Positions 24,611 to 33,594 are shown, counted from the first letter of the stretch. The stretch is DNA of 64,000 nt from JAWMQL01 sp033283165 (GCA_033283165.1 JAWMQL010000004.1:124001-188000); one strand, 5' to 3'. Program-made: numbers and translations. Notes: generated by a model not told the origin, from the sequence alone.

Positions 24611-25911
24611 CAGCCCAACTCAAAGAGGACGCAGTCATGGAAAAACTGACCGGACAGTTCCTGATCGAGGACATGACCCCGGAAGAACTCGAGCGCGCAC
24701 GGGTGGTCGAGAGTGTGCTGCCGGCCCTGCGCGAACAGGCCGCGGAGGTGGATGCCCGGGGTGAATTCCACGTGCCACACGTGAAGACCCTCAGCGATGC
24801 CGGCCTGTTGGGGCTGGTGGTGCCGGTGGCGTACGGCGGCATGGGCGGTGGCCTGCGCGATCTCTGTGCGGCGGCCTTCGCCCTGGCCTCGGCCTGTCCC
24901 TCCACGGCGCTGACATTTTTCTTCCACTGCAGCTCCGCCTCCCGTGGCCTGCTGGCGCTGGAAGCACTGGACGCGGGCCTGTTTGAAGCGGACGAGCAGG
25001 ACACCGTGCGCGCCTTTGCCGAACAGGTACTGAACACCATGGGCCGCAATGGCCAGTGGCTGGCCAACTTTGCCTCCGAGTCGGTGAAGTCGGAGAAGGC
25101 CGCCATCACCATTGGTACCACGGCCAGAAAAGTGGCGGGCGGCTACCGGCTGAACGGGGTCAAGTCATTCGGTTGCGCGACCGGGGTGGCGGACCGGTAT
25201 CTGGTTACTGCTTCCCTGGAGGGCTACGACACCGCTGAGGGGCTCTGTACGTTTTTCGTGGCGCGGGATGGCGAGGGCGTCAGCGAGCGGGAACACTGGG
25301 ACGCTATCGGTATGCGCGGCACCGCCACGCACGGCATCGTGTTGCAGGATGTTTTTGTGCCCGACAGCGATGCGCTGGCAATCCCGGCCGCCTTTACCCG
25401 CTGCATGCAGGTCAGCCGCGGCAGCTTCGTCGGCAACCAGGTGGCCAGTATTGCGGTGTACCTGGGCGCGGCCTTTTCCCTCTATCACTACACGATCAAC
25501 CACTTGCGCACCAAGACGTTTGCCGATACCGGTAAATCGGTGGGTACCGCGCCCTACATGCAGGAACTGATTGGTCACATGATGGTGGAACTGGAGACCG
25601 CCACCGTCTGGCTGCGACGCCAGATTGAACTGGAAAGCAGCGAGCCCCCGATACTGCCGAAACAGGAGGTGGTCAAGCGCTGGCGCCTGTGCAAGGGTAC
25701 CGTGGCTGAGGCCGGGTTCCGGCTGGCGACCTGTTCCATCAAGGCCTGTGGCACCAGCGGCACCGGCGACCACGGTGTACCGGTGCGCGCCTTGCGCGAC
25801 CTGTGCATGGGCCTGGTGCAGGCCTTTCCCGCCGAGCGGGGCCGGCTGATGGCGGCACAGATGGAAATCGAGGGCTCGGAACAGGCACAATTCGGTACCG
25901 GGCAGTCTTGA
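24607..25911 (+). CDS. Acyl-CoA dehydrogenase-like flavoprotein
   Basis: This 434-residue protein has the acyl-CoA dehydrogenase fold: an N-terminal helical domain with GLVVPVAYGGMGGG, a central beta domain with GGYRLNGVKSFGCATGVADR and MRGTATHGIVL, and a C-terminal helical domain. The C-terminal IHGG motif usual in true acyl-CoA dehydrogenases is replaced by KACGTSGTGDHGV. It may be a dehydrogenase for an unusual thioester or a flavin monooxygenase of the HsaA/DszC type. The start ATG overlaps the previous stop (ATGA). Its coupling to RCCR-like B suggests they act on related compounds. Confidence 0.78.
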   Translation: MTAQLKEDAVMEKLTGQFLIEDMTPEELERARVVESVLPALREQAAEVDARGEFHVPHVKTLSDAGLLGLVVPVAYGGMGGGLRDLCAAAFALASACPSTALTFFFHCSSASRGLLALEALDAGLFEADEQDTVRAFAEQVLNTMGRNGQWLANFASESVKSEKAAITIGTTARKVAGGYRLNGVKSFGCATGVADRYLVTASLEGYDTAEGLCTFFVARDGEGVSEREHWDAIGMRGTATHGIVLQDVFVPDSDALAIPAAFTRCMQVSRGSFVGNQVASIAVYLGAAFSLYHYTINHLRTKTFADTGKSVGTAPYMQELIGHMMVELETATVWLRRQIELESSEPPILPKQEVVKRWRLCKGTVAEAGFRLATCSIKACGTSGTGDHGVPVRALRDLCMGLVQAFPAERGRLMAAQMEIEGSEQAQFGTGQS

Positions 25912-25940
25912 GGATTGCGCAGCAGGCAGGCGGAGGCCGA

Positions 25941-27383
25941 ATGACAGTACAGTCAGTGCACATGCTGATCGGGGGGCAGGCCGCGGCCGCCAGCTCGGGA
26001 CAGGAATTTGACGTGCTGGCGCCGGCAGATGAAACCGTACTGGCGCGGGTGCCGCGCGCCGGCAGCGACGACGTGGACAGGGCGGTAGCCTGTGCCCGCG
26101 AGGGGTTCGAAGACTGGTCCCGCCTGTCCCCCGGGCAGCGGGAGAGGGTGCTGTTGCGCGCGGCTGAGCTGGTGCAGGCCGAGGGCGAGGCGCGCTTTCT
26201 CGACACCCTGATCGACGAGAGCGGCAGTGTTATCACCAAGGCCCGGCACGAGATTGTGTACACCGCGGACCTGTTGCGCGCGGCGGCGGGCGAGGTGCGA
26301 CGCCTGTACGGTGATACCTTCCCCAACGACAACCCGCAGCGGCTGTCCATGGTATTCCGGGAGCCGCTGGGGGTGGCCGCAATAATCTCGCCCTATAACG
26401 CCCCCCTGTCCCTGCTGGCCAAGATGACGGCCTTCCCGCTGGCTGCCGGCAACAGCGTGGTGATCAAGCCCTCGGAAGAGACACCGTTGACTGCGATCGC
26501 CTTCGGCCGCCTGCTGCTCGACGCCGGACTGCCCCCGGCAGCGCTCAGCGTGGTGACCGGGTTCGGCGCGGAGTGCGGCGCGGCCCTGTCGGCCCACCCG
26601 GACCTCGATTGCCTGGCGCTTACCGGCTCCACCCGGACGGGCGTGGCGATAGGGCAGGAGTGTATGCAGCACATGCGCCGTTGCCAGCTGGAACTCGGCG
26701 GCAAGAGCGCCCTGCTGGTGCTCAGGGATGTCGACCCGGTTAAAGCGGCGGCGATAGCGGCCCAGGGTATTTTCACCCATGCCGGCCAGATCTGCATGGC
26801 GAACAGCCGCATCATCGTCGAGCGGCCGGTGCACGAGCAGTTTGTCGCTGCCCTGAAGCGGGCAGTGCAGGTGATCCACCTGGGCGACCTGCGCGACGAG
26901 CGCAGCCAGTACGGTCCCCTGATCAACCGGGCGGCACTGAACAAGGTCCTGGATCATGTGCGGGGCGCGGTGGCCAGCGGCGCGGAGTTGCTCTGCGGCG
27001 GCGCTGTCGAGCGCGGGCTGGTCATGCAACCCACCATCGTGCTCAATCCGGACCGGCAGGGTGAACTGTGGCGCGAGGAAAGTTTTGGCCCGGTCGCTGC
27101 CGTCGTGGTGGTGGACGGTCTGGATGAGGCCATCGAGGTAGCCAATGACAGTGCGTACGGCCTGTCCGGCGCCGTGCTGACCCACAACGTCCAGTGGGGT
27201 TTCAAGGCCGCGCGCGGCATTCGCGCCGGCAGCGTGCACATCGGCATGCACAGTTTCCAGAGTAACGCACTGGCGCCCATCGGCGGTTTCGGCCTGTCCG
27301 GCCTGGGTCGCAGTGGTGGCAAGTACAGTACCGAAGAGTTCACCGAGCTCAAATGGGTCAGCCTGTCCCTGGAGGAGGGCTGA
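25941..27383 (+). CDS. Aldehyde dehydrogenase family protein
   Basis: This is a 480-residue NAD(P)-dependent aldehyde dehydrogenase of the usual length. The catalytic glutamate is Glu251 in LELGGKS and the nucleophile Cys285 in GQICMANSR. The cofactor region PYNAPL with IKPSEETPL is intact. Its C-terminus has the FGLSGLGRSGG segment typical of vanillin/benzaldehyde-dehydrogenase-like members. ATG 25941 has GGAGG four bases before it; longer in-frame starts overlap the preceding gene and are not supported. It probably oxidises an aldehyde produced within this operon's pathway. Confidence 0.92.
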   Translation: MTVQSVHMLIGGQAAAASSGQEFDVLAPADETVLARVPRAGSDDVDRAVACAREGFEDWSRLSPGQRERVLLRAAELVQAEGEARFLDTLIDESGSVITKARHEIVYTADLLRAAAGEVRRLYGDTFPNDNPQRLSMVFREPLGVAAIISPYNAPLSLLAKMTAFPLAAGNSVVIKPSEETPLTAIAFGRLLLDAGLPPAALSVVTGFGAECGAALSAHPDLDCLALTGSTRTGVAIGQECMQHMRRCQLELGGKSALLVLRDVDPVKAAAIAAQGIFTHAGQICMANSRIIVERPVHEQFVAALKRAVQVIHLGDLRDERSQYGPLINRAALNKVLDHVRGAVASGAELLCGGAVERGLVMQPTIVLNPDRQGELWREESFGPVAAVVVVDGLDEAIEVANDSAYGLSGAVLTHNVQWGFKAARGIRAGSVHIGMHSFQSNALAPIGGFGLSGLGRSGGKYSTEEFTELKWVSLSLEEG

Positions 27384-27385
27384 CC

Positions 27386-28189
27386 GTGCCGGTACGCCGC
27401 GCCTACCTGGATGTCGACGGTCGGCAGCTGCACTACCGTATTGCGGGTGACCCGGGACGGCCAGCGGTCCTGTTGCTGCACCAGAGCCCCAGCCACTCGG
27501 TCATGTACGAACCGTTGATGGCGGCCCTGGGCGACAGCTTTTTCCTGCTGGCGCCGGATACCCCGGGCTTCGGCAACAGCGATCCGCTCGATGTGGAGGA
27601 ATGGGACATCGAGGACCTGGCTGCGGCAATTCGGCCCCTGTTGCCGGCTCTGGCGATCGAGCATTGCCACCTGTTCGGCCACCACACCGGTGCGGCTATT
27701 GCGGTAGCCCTGGAGCACGACTTTCCCGGCACCGCACTGAGTATGGCCCTGTGCGGCCCCACCCTGTTGGACGAAGAGCAGAAACGCACACTCCCGGCCC
27801 TGGCTGAGACCATCCCGCCGGTGGCGGACGGCAGCCACCTGGCTGCGATGTGGCGGCGCCTGCGGGCCAAGGACGAGTCGGTCGACCCGCGGCTCAGCCA
27901 GCGCGAACTGGCCTCCGCCTTTGCCAGCGGCGAGGCCTACCAGGCCTCCTACCGGGCGGTGACCCGGCAGGACTTCGGCGGGCAGCTGGCCGCGATAGAG
28001 TGTCCGGTGCTGGTGTTCGCGGGCGACGCCGACCCCCTGTATGGGGCTGTGGCTCCCAGCCTGGCCCTGTTGCAGCATGGCCACAGCGCGGAACTCGCGG
28101 GGGGGGAGCGCACCTACGTCTGTGAACGCAACGTGGACCGGGTGGCGTCGCTGCTGCAAACGTTTTTCAACAACCCGATTGAGGTGTAA
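27386..28189 (+). CDS. Alpha/beta hydrolase with His in the nucleophile elbow
   Basis: This is a 267-residue alpha/beta-hydrolase-fold protein. It has VLLLHQSPSH at the oxyanion region and the elbow GHHTGA at residues 98-103, where a histidine (His100) replaces the usual Ser, Asp or Cys nucleophile. FAGDADPLYG near the end is the usual acid position. It may be non-hydrolytic (a cofactor-free lyase or dioxygenase-like enzyme) or use another nucleophile. The GTG start at 27386 has GGAGGAGGG 6 bases upstream. It is tightly placed between the aldehyde dehydrogenase and isochorismatase genes. NicD-like deformylases belong to the same fold, but equivalence is not shown. Confidence 0.78.
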   Translation: MPVRRAYLDVDGRQLHYRIAGDPGRPAVLLLHQSPSHSVMYEPLMAALGDSFFLLAPDTPGFGNSDPLDVEEWDIEDLAAAIRPLLPALAIEHCHLFGHHTGAAIAVALEHDFPGTALSMALCGPTLLDEEQKRTLPALAETIPPVADGSHLAAMWRRLRAKDESVDPRLSQRELASAFASGEAYQASYRAVTRQDFGGQLAAIECPVLVFAGDADPLYGAVAPSLALLQHGHSAELAGGERTYVCERNVDRVASLLQTFFNNPIEV

Positions 28190-28783
28190 ATGGACCTGGA
28201 GCGCAACAGCCTGGGACTGGGCGATAAGCCGGCACTGCTGGTGGTCGACATGATCAACGGATTTACCGATCCAGCCTGCCCGCTGGGCAGTGATTGTCCT
28301 GACGTGGTGGCCGCCAATGCGCGCCTGGTGGATGCGTTCCACGCCGCTGGTCTGCCGGTGGTGTTCACCACCGTGGTGTACCACGACGACACGCAGGCGC
28401 GTGTTTTTCGGGCGCGGATCGAGGCGCTGAATGTTCTCACGCCGGGTTCCCAGTGGGTACAGCTGGACCCAGCGCTGGACTTCCGCGAAGGCGATGTGTT
28501 GCTCGAGAAACAGTGGGCGTCGGGTTTCCACAGGACCGATCTGGACGCGCGCCTGCGGGCGCTTGCCGTCGACTCCCTGGTGGTCACCGGCCTGACCACC
28601 AGTGGCTGCGTGCGCGCCACCGTGGTGGACGGGCTGCAGTACGACTACCCGGTGGTGGTCCCGCGGGAAGCAGTGGGTGACCGCAACCCGGATGCCCACG
28701 AGGCCAACCTGTTTGACATGCACGCCAAGTATGCGGACGTGCAATCTCTGGAGGATGTGCTGGCGGCCCTGGCCGCGCGCTGA
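28190..28783 (+). CDS. Isochorismatase-family amidohydrolase
   Basis: This 197-residue protein belongs to the cysteine hydrolase family that includes N-carbamoylsarcosine amidase, nicotinamidase and maleamate amidase (NicF). The catalytic triad is Asp20 (VVDM), Lys107 (LEKQWASGF) and Cys140 (TTSGCVRAT). The TSGCVRATVVDG segment is typical of the carbamoylsarcosine/maleamate amidase branch. It follows the alpha/beta hydrolase without a gap and precedes a flavin monooxygenase and a maleate-isomerase-like gene. Hydrolysis of a maleamate-type half-amide fits this neighbourhood. Confidence 0.87.
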   Translation: MDLERNSLGLGDKPALLVVDMINGFTDPACPLGSDCPDVVAANARLVDAFHAAGLPVVFTTVVYHDDTQARVFRARIEALNVLTPGSQWVQLDPALDFREGDVLLEKQWASGFHRTDLDARLRALAVDSLVVTGLTTSGCVRATVVDGLQYDYPVVVPREAVGDRNPDAHEANLFDMHAKYADVQSLEDVLAALAAR

Positions 28784-28795
28784 GGAACTGTGGCG

Positions 28796-30001
28796 ATGCT
28801 ACCTGTTGTAATAGCCGGCTCCGGCCCCGTGGGCTCCGTACTGGCCCTGTACCTGGCACAGCGCGATATTCCCGTGCTGCTACTGGAAAAAGAACCCGGC
28901 CTGCCGGTGGACCTGCGGGCTTCCACCTTTCACCCGCCCAGCCTGGAAATGATCGAGGACCTGGGTTTCGGGGTGATCGACGAGATGCTCGAACTGGGCC
29001 TGAAGGTGGATAGCTACCAGTACCGCGACCGGCGCACCGGGGAGGTGGCCAACTTCGACATGGGCCTGATCTCGGATTGCACCCGCTACCCGTTCCGCCT
29101 GCAACTGGAGCAGTATGAGTTCACCCGCATCGTGGGTAACAAGCTGGCGCAGTTGCCCGCGGCCGACGTCCGCTTCGGTCACGAGGTGGTGGGCTTCGAG
29201 GACCGGGGCGATCGGGTGGAGGTCTCGGTGGCGTCGCCCGCGGGAATCGAGGCGGTCGAGGGTGCGTTCCTGGTCAGCGCCGAGGGTGCACGCAGCACGG
29301 TCCGCAAGCTGGCGGGGATCGATTTTCTCGGTTTCACCTACGATGAAAAATTTCTCGTCGTCAGCACCAGTTTTCCTTTCGAGGAGGTATTCGACGGCCT
29401 GTCCTGGGTGAACTACGTGGCCGATCCGGAAGAATGGTGCGTGATATTGCGCACCGAAAAGTTGTGGCGGGTACTGTTCCCCACCCGGCCCGAAAACGAG
29501 GACGACGAGGAACTGCTGCTGTCCGATAAGTTCATCCAGCAGCGCCTGCACCACCTGTACGACAAGGAAGGCGACTACGACATCGGCCACCGCACCCTGT
29601 ACCACGTCAACCAGCGGGTGGCGGAAACCTACTACCGGGGCCGTGTGGTGCTGGCCGGAGACGCCTGCCATATCAACAACCCACTGGGCGGGATGGGCAT
29701 GAACGGCGGCATCCACGACGCTTACAACCTGGCCGGGAAGCTGCACCGTATTCTCACCGAGGGAGCGGATCACATCGCCGCATTCGAACACTACAACCGG
29801 CAGCGCCGCGACCTGGCGGTGCGCTTCGTACAGGACCACACCATCGCCAACAAGAAATTGATGGAGGCCACCGACGAGGAGACCCAGAACAGCCGGCAGA
29901 AAATGTTGATGGAAACCGCCGCCGATCCGCAGCGGGCCAAAGCGTTCCTGCTGGAACGGGCCATGATTTTGTGCGTCAGGGATGCCGAGGCCGTGGCCTG
30001 A
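28796..30001 (+). CDS. FAD-dependent aromatic-type monooxygenase
   Basis: This is a class A flavoprotein monooxygenase of about 401 residues (PobA/MhpA/UbiH fold). It has the dinucleotide motif GSGPVG at 8-13, a DG-like segment in SAEGARSTVRKL near 160, and the FAD ribityl motif VLAGDACHINNPLGGMGMNGG near 285. The ATG at 28796 has GAGGAA 8 bases upstream; a GTG two codons earlier is possible. Hydroxylation or oxidative opening of an aromatic or pyrrolic ring is the general chemistry. The MhpA-like C-terminal thioredoxin domain is absent. Confidence 0.88.
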   Translation: MLPVVIAGSGPVGSVLALYLAQRDIPVLLLEKEPGLPVDLRASTFHPPSLEMIEDLGFGVIDEMLELGLKVDSYQYRDRRTGEVANFDMGLISDCTRYPFRLQLEQYEFTRIVGNKLAQLPAADVRFGHEVVGFEDRGDRVEVSVASPAGIEAVEGAFLVSAEGARSTVRKLAGIDFLGFTYDEKFLVVSTSFPFEEVFDGLSWVNYVADPEEWCVILRTEKLWRVLFPTRPENEDDEELLLSDKFIQQRLHHLYDKEGDYDIGHRTLYHVNQRVAETYYRGRVVLAGDACHINNPLGGMGMNGGIHDAYNLAGKLHRILTEGADHIAAFEHYNRQRRDLAVRFVQDHTIANKKLMEATDEETQNSRQKMLMETAADPQRAKAFLLERAMILCVRDAEAVA

Positions 30002-30034
30002 GGCGGCAACAAAGGGAGGAGACCTGGAGTGAAC

Positions 30035-30865
30035 ATGCCGAATAAGCAAATTGACCTGTCCCGTACCCGCGAGCGCGACCAGCGCACCGACGGCCACCTG
30101 GACAATTACATAGGCCACCGGGCCAAGATCGGGGTGATCATCCCGTCCACCAACACCTCGGTAGAGTACGACTGCCAGCGGGTGATACCCCGCGGTGTCA
30201 CCTGGCATTTCAGTCGGTTCATGATCGAACACGCCGATTTGAGCGATGACGAAAACTTCATGCGCTTCCTGGATATGCTGCGCCAGACCATCGGCGCGTC
30301 CATCGAGAGCCTGATGACCTGCAAGCCGGATCACGTGATGATGGGCATGTCGGCAGAGACTTTCTGGGGCGGCATCAAGGGCAACGATGGCTTTGTGGAC
30401 CGCATCCAGGAAGCCGTTGGCCACGAGACCGGCCTGACCACCGGCGCCAATGCGGTGATCGCCGCGCTGGAAGCGCTGGGGGTGCCGGGCAACGCCAACA
30501 AGAACATCGCCGTGATCACTCCCTACCAGCCGGTGGGCGACAAGAACGTGATCCTGTTCTTCGAGGACTCCGGCTACAACGTGAAACAGGTGGTGGGCCT
30601 GCGCTGCGAGAACGCTCACGACGCGATTGCTCTGGTGCCGGACCACCAGGTCATGGATATCGTCCGGCAGGTGGACGGCGATGATGTCGACGCCATCATC
30701 CAGGTGGGCACCAACCTGTCCACCGCCACCACCTTCCCGGTGCTGGAGAAATACCTGGGCAAGCCCTGCCTGCCGATCAATATCGCCACCGTGTGGCACG
30801 CCCTGCGCAGCTGCGGTGTCAGCGACCAGTACGACCACCTGGGGCGCCTGTTTGAAGAACATTGA
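30035..30865 (+). CDS. Maleate isomerase/Asp-Glu racemase-like protein 1
   Basis: This 276-residue protein belongs to the maleate cis-trans isomerase / arylmalonate decarboxylase / Asp-Glu racemase superfamily. Family segments are IGVIIPSTNTSVEYD (32-46), MSAETFWGG (105-113), TTGANA and GTNLST (225-230). The two catalytic cysteines expected in maleate isomerase, which would fall near MSAET and at the G of GTNLS, are not seen. It may use different chemistry. Start GTG 30029 or ATG 30035 both follow GGAG. It shares several long identical motifs with the protein at 32818, so the two are paralogues. Confidence 0.82.
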   Translation: MPNKQIDLSRTRERDQRTDGHLDNYIGHRAKIGVIIPSTNTSVEYDCQRVIPRGVTWHFSRFMIEHADLSDDENFMRFLDMLRQTIGASIESLMTCKPDHVMMGMSAETFWGGIKGNDGFVDRIQEAVGHETGLTTGANAVIAALEALGVPGNANKNIAVITPYQPVGDKNVILFFEDSGYNVKQVVGLRCENAHDAIALVPDHQVMDIVRQVDGDDVDAIIQVGTNLSTATTFPVLEKYLGKPCLPINIATVWHALRSCGVSDQYDHLGRLFEEH

Positions 30866-30867
30866 CT

Positions 30868-30946
30868 GGACCCCGGCCTGCGCCGGGGTGACGAGGGCGA
30901 TCACTCCCGGCCGTGCGATTCGTCATCCCGGCGCAGGCCGGGATCC
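30868..30946. repeat. Hairpin repeat pair (same family as 18087 and 42321)
   Basis: Two hairpins occupy the gap after the isomerase-like gene: ACCCCGGC/GCCGGGGT at 30870-30889 with a CTGC loop, and ATCCCGGC/GCCGGGAT at 30925-30944 with a GCAG loop. Their arms are the same core sequence as the other two clusters. They may stabilise or attenuate the operon transcript between the catabolic genes and the MFS gene. Confidence 0.8.
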
Positions 30947-30958
30947 AGGCCAGGTCCG

Positions 30959-32155
30959 ATGCTGATCGTCTTCAGCGTCATCCTGCTGGACCTGATCGGG
31001 TTCGGCATCATGGTGCCCATCCTGGCCTATTACGTGATAAACCTGGGCGGCAGCCCCGCCCTGGCCACCTTCTGTATGGCCTTGTACCCGATCGGGATGT
31101 TGGTCTCGACGCCAGTCCTCGGCCGGCTCAGCGACTACCACGGGCGCCGCCCGATCCTGATGCTCAGCATGGCCGGGGCGATTATCGGCTTCGTCATGCT
31201 GGCCTTCGCCAGTTCCCTGTGGGTGGTCGCGGCGGCGCGCCTGATCTCGGGCCTGATGTCGGGCAATATATCCGCGGCCCAGGCCTATATCACCGATATC
31301 ACCTCTGAGGCGGACCGGGCCAGAGGCATGGGCCTGATCGGCGCCGGCTTCGGGCTCGGCTTTATTATCGGCCCAGCCCTGGGCAGCTGGCTGGCGGGGG
31401 ATGACTTCGCCACCGCCAACCTGTTCCTGCCCGCCATGGTGGCTGCCAGCCTGTCGGGCCTGTCCCTGCTGACGATTATATTTCTGCTGCCGGAAAGCCT
31501 GGATCCTGAACACCGCCGCGCGCTGCGTGAACAGCCCCGGCAAGGGCGAGTGGCAATACTGCGGGATCTGTGGGGTCGACCTCTGATCCCGCATTTCCTG
31601 GTCGGGGTGCTGGTATACAACCTGGGTGCCGGCATGGTGGAGGCCATTTATCCGCTGTGGGTACGCGACACGGACATTGCCCGCGGGCCCCAGGACCTGA
31701 TGCCATTATTGCTGGTGGGCGGCATCGTGCTGGCGGCCATCCAGGGTGGCGCCGTCGGGTCGCTGACCCGCCGATTCGGGGAACACCGCCTGTTCCAGGC
31801 AGGCGCTCTGGTATTTGCGCTGGCGATGCTCGGTACGGTCCTGGCGGGCCGGGCGGGCAGCTATTACGGGGCCATGACCGCCATGTCACTGCAGTCGGTG
31901 GGAGCCGCCCTGGTCCTGACCTCGATGCAGAGTCTGGTATCCCGCTGCGCCGGCCCCACCGAGCGCGGCATGCTGCTGGGTATTTACTCGTCCGCCGGGA
32001 CCCTGGGCCGCATCGTCGGAACCCTGTCCACCGGAGTGATTTTCGCCTGGATTCACATCCAGGGGCCCTATACGCTGGCCATATTCACATCACTTGCCCT
32101 GTACCTGCTGGCGCGCAGCGTCCAGCGCCACTGGACACTGCACCGGGAGGATTGA
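30959..32155 (+). CDS. MFS transporter (TetA-like)
   Basis: This is a 398-residue, 12-helix major facilitator with the TetA-type signature: FGIMVPILAYY in TM1 and PVLGRLSDYHGRRPIL in loop 2-3, plus GFGLGFIIGPALGSWL in TM5. It is the second MFS gene of the locus and lies inside the + strand operon between two maleate-isomerase-like genes. Drug-type antiport or metabolite transport cannot be decided from the sequence. Confidence 0.86.
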   Translation: MLIVFSVILLDLIGFGIMVPILAYYVINLGGSPALATFCMALYPIGMLVSTPVLGRLSDYHGRRPILMLSMAGAIIGFVMLAFASSLWVVAAARLISGLMSGNISAAQAYITDITSEADRARGMGLIGAGFGLGFIIGPALGSWLAGDDFATANLFLPAMVAASLSGLSLLTIIFLLPESLDPEHRRALREQPRQGRVAILRDLWGRPLIPHFLVGVLVYNLGAGMVEAIYPLWVRDTDIARGPQDLMPLLLVGGIVLAAIQGGAVGSLTRRFGEHRLFQAGALVFALAMLGTVLAGRAGSYYGAMTAMSLQSVGAALVLTSMQSLVSRCAGPTERGMLLGIYSSAGTLGRIVGTLSTGVIFAWIHIQGPYTLAIFTSLALYLLARSVQRHWTLHRED

Positions 32156-32157
32156 AG

Positions 32158-32814
32158 ATGCTACGTTTACTGCTGTTCGTGGGCGCCGTTGCGATGGCCG
32201 CGCTGGCGCGGGCGCAAGGTGATCCCTTCTGCCTGCAGGCCCAGCACTGGATCGCGACCACCGCGCTGCAGCCAGAGTTGGTCCAATACCAGGCCTTCGA
32301 GCCCTTCGTGGAATCCAAGGCCTCGCTGGACCCGTTCCGTATCCACCAGTACTACAGCAACCCCTTACCGGGAGATGGATCACTGCACCGGGTGTTGTCC
32401 TGCAAGCTGAAGAGTGCGGAGTCGCTCAACCGGGCCTTCGGCGACCCCGATCCCGTGGCCGGGGGCAATACAGGCTGTGACTTCGTTACCGAGCAACTGC
32501 TCCAGCGCACCCTGGCCCGGCTCTCCGCGGCACAGCGGCGACTGGGGCCGGAAGATTTCGTGGTGGCGGAGGAGGTGGTCACCCACATGGGCCCCAGCTG
32601 GCTGAAACCCTGGCCCTTCGAGGCCATCACCGCGACCGGCGATGGTCGCTGGCGGCTCAATTCCCGCGCCCTGCGGGTGCCGGATGCCTGGTATATCCCA
32701 TTACCTGCCCGCATCAAGGGGGTCTATTACTGCCACCTGATCGCGCCGGAATACCTCGAAGCCCTGGTCAGTGGCGCGGTGGCGCCCCCCGCGTCCGGTA
32801 ACAACAAGGAGTAA
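32158..32814 (+). CDS. Secreted protein of unknown function
   Basis: This is a 218-residue protein with a clear signal peptide (MLRLLLFVGAVAMAALARA then QGD), so it is probably periplasmic. Five cysteines (in DPFCLQ, LSCKL, TGCDF and VYYCH among others) could form disulfides. I do not recognise a domain. ATG 32158 follows GGGAGG by 7 bases; longer in-frame starts lie inside the MFS gene and lack support. Lying between the MFS gene and the second isomerase-like gene, it may act outside the membrane on the same substrate, but this is unproven. Confidence 0.72.
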   Translation: MLRLLLFVGAVAMAALARAQGDPFCLQAQHWIATTALQPELVQYQAFEPFVESKASLDPFRIHQYYSNPLPGDGSLHRVLSCKLKSAESLNRAFGDPDPVAGGNTGCDFVTEQLLQRTLARLSAAQRRLGPEDFVVAEEVVTHMGPSWLKPWPFEAITATGDGRWRLNSRALRVPDAWYIPLPARIKGVYYCHLIAPEYLEALVSGAVAPPASGNNKE

Positions 32815-32817
32815 ACC

Positions 32818-33594
32818 ATGGACAATTACCAGATCGCCCGCCGGGCCCAGATCGGTGTCGTGATTCCCTCCACCAATACGGGCGTGGAGTACGACCTGCA
32901 GAAATTCATCCTGGACGGGGTGACCTGGCACCCCTCGCGGTTCTGGATCGAAATCAGCAATTGGGCCGACGAGAGCGCCAGCAGCGGTGATGACGCCGAT
33001 ACCGTATTCGAGCGCTTCCTGGAAGTGATGCGCGGCGAAATTCCCCAGTCCCTGCGCTACGTCATGTCGGCCCGGGTCAAGCACATCATGCTGGGCATGA
33101 GTGCCGAGACCTTCTGGGGTGGCGTGGAGGGCAGCGAGCGCTTCGAGGCGGGTATCCGCGAACACATCGGCGACCTCGGGCTGACCACCGGCGCCACCGC
33201 CACCCAGGAGGCCCTGAAGGCCTTTGGCGCAAAATCTCTGTCGGTTATCACGCCCTATCCGCCGGTAGGGGATGCCAACGTGCGGCAGTACTTCGAGGAA
33301 CTGGGATACGACGTGAAAAAGGTCAGGGGGCTCAACCGGCCCTCGGCGACGGCCATTGCCGAGACCGGTATCCGGGAGGTGATCGACGCGGTGCGCGAGG
33401 TGGACGGCGACGACGTGGACTGTATCGTGCAGTGCGGCACCAATCTCTCCACCGTCGACCTGTTCCCGACCCTGGAGCACGTGTTGCAGAAACCGCTGAT
33501 CCCGATCAACGTGGCCACGGTGTGGCACGCCCTGCGCGCCTGCGGTATCGAGGATAAAATCACTGGCACGGGCCGGCTGCTGGAGGAGTTCTAG
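32818..33594 (+). CDS. Maleate isomerase/Asp-Glu racemase-like protein 2
   Basis: This is a 258-residue paralogue of the protein at 30035. It shares IGVVIPSTNTGVEYD (12-26), MSAETFWGG (94-102), LTTGATA, GTNLST (207-212) and INVATVWHALRACG. A cysteine (Cys206) stands directly before GTNLST here, where protein 1 has valine; the expected position of the second catalytic cysteine, one residue further, is glycine in both. AAGGAGTAAACC gives it a good ribosome site. It is the last gene of the + strand run. Two diverged copies suggest two related substrates, such as two different dialkylmaleates. Confidence 0.82.
   Translation: MDNYQIARRAQIGVVIPSTNTGVEYDLQKFILDGVTWHPSRFWIEISNWADESASSGDDADTVFERFLEVMRGEIPQSLRYVMSARVKHIMLGMSAETFWGGVEGSERFEAGIREHIGDLGLTTGATATQEALKAFGAKSLSVITPYPPVGDANVRQYFEELGYDVKKVRGLNRPSATAIAETGIREVIDAVREVDGDDVDCIVQCGTNLSTVDLFPTLEHVLQKPLIPINVATVWHALRACGIEDKITGTGRLLEEF

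Noticed and set aside
26954..28744. A 596-codon antisense frame across the aldehyde dehydrogenase, hydrolase and amidase genes.
   Set aside because: Same reason: a GC-driven shadow of well-supported genes.
28880..30904. A 674-codon antisense frame across the FAD monooxygenase and isomerase-like genes.
   Set aside because: Its product shows no recognisable domain, and both sense genes are complete with good starts.
27386..33594. A nicotinate-type (nic) pathway: hydrolase, amidase, FAD monooxygenase and maleate isomerase.
   Set aside because: The gene families match in part, but there is no NicX dioxygenase or NicAB hydroxylase, the hydrolase lacks its nucleophile, and the isomerase-like proteins lack the expected cysteines. 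The RCCR-like and NOL-like genes point elsewhere.
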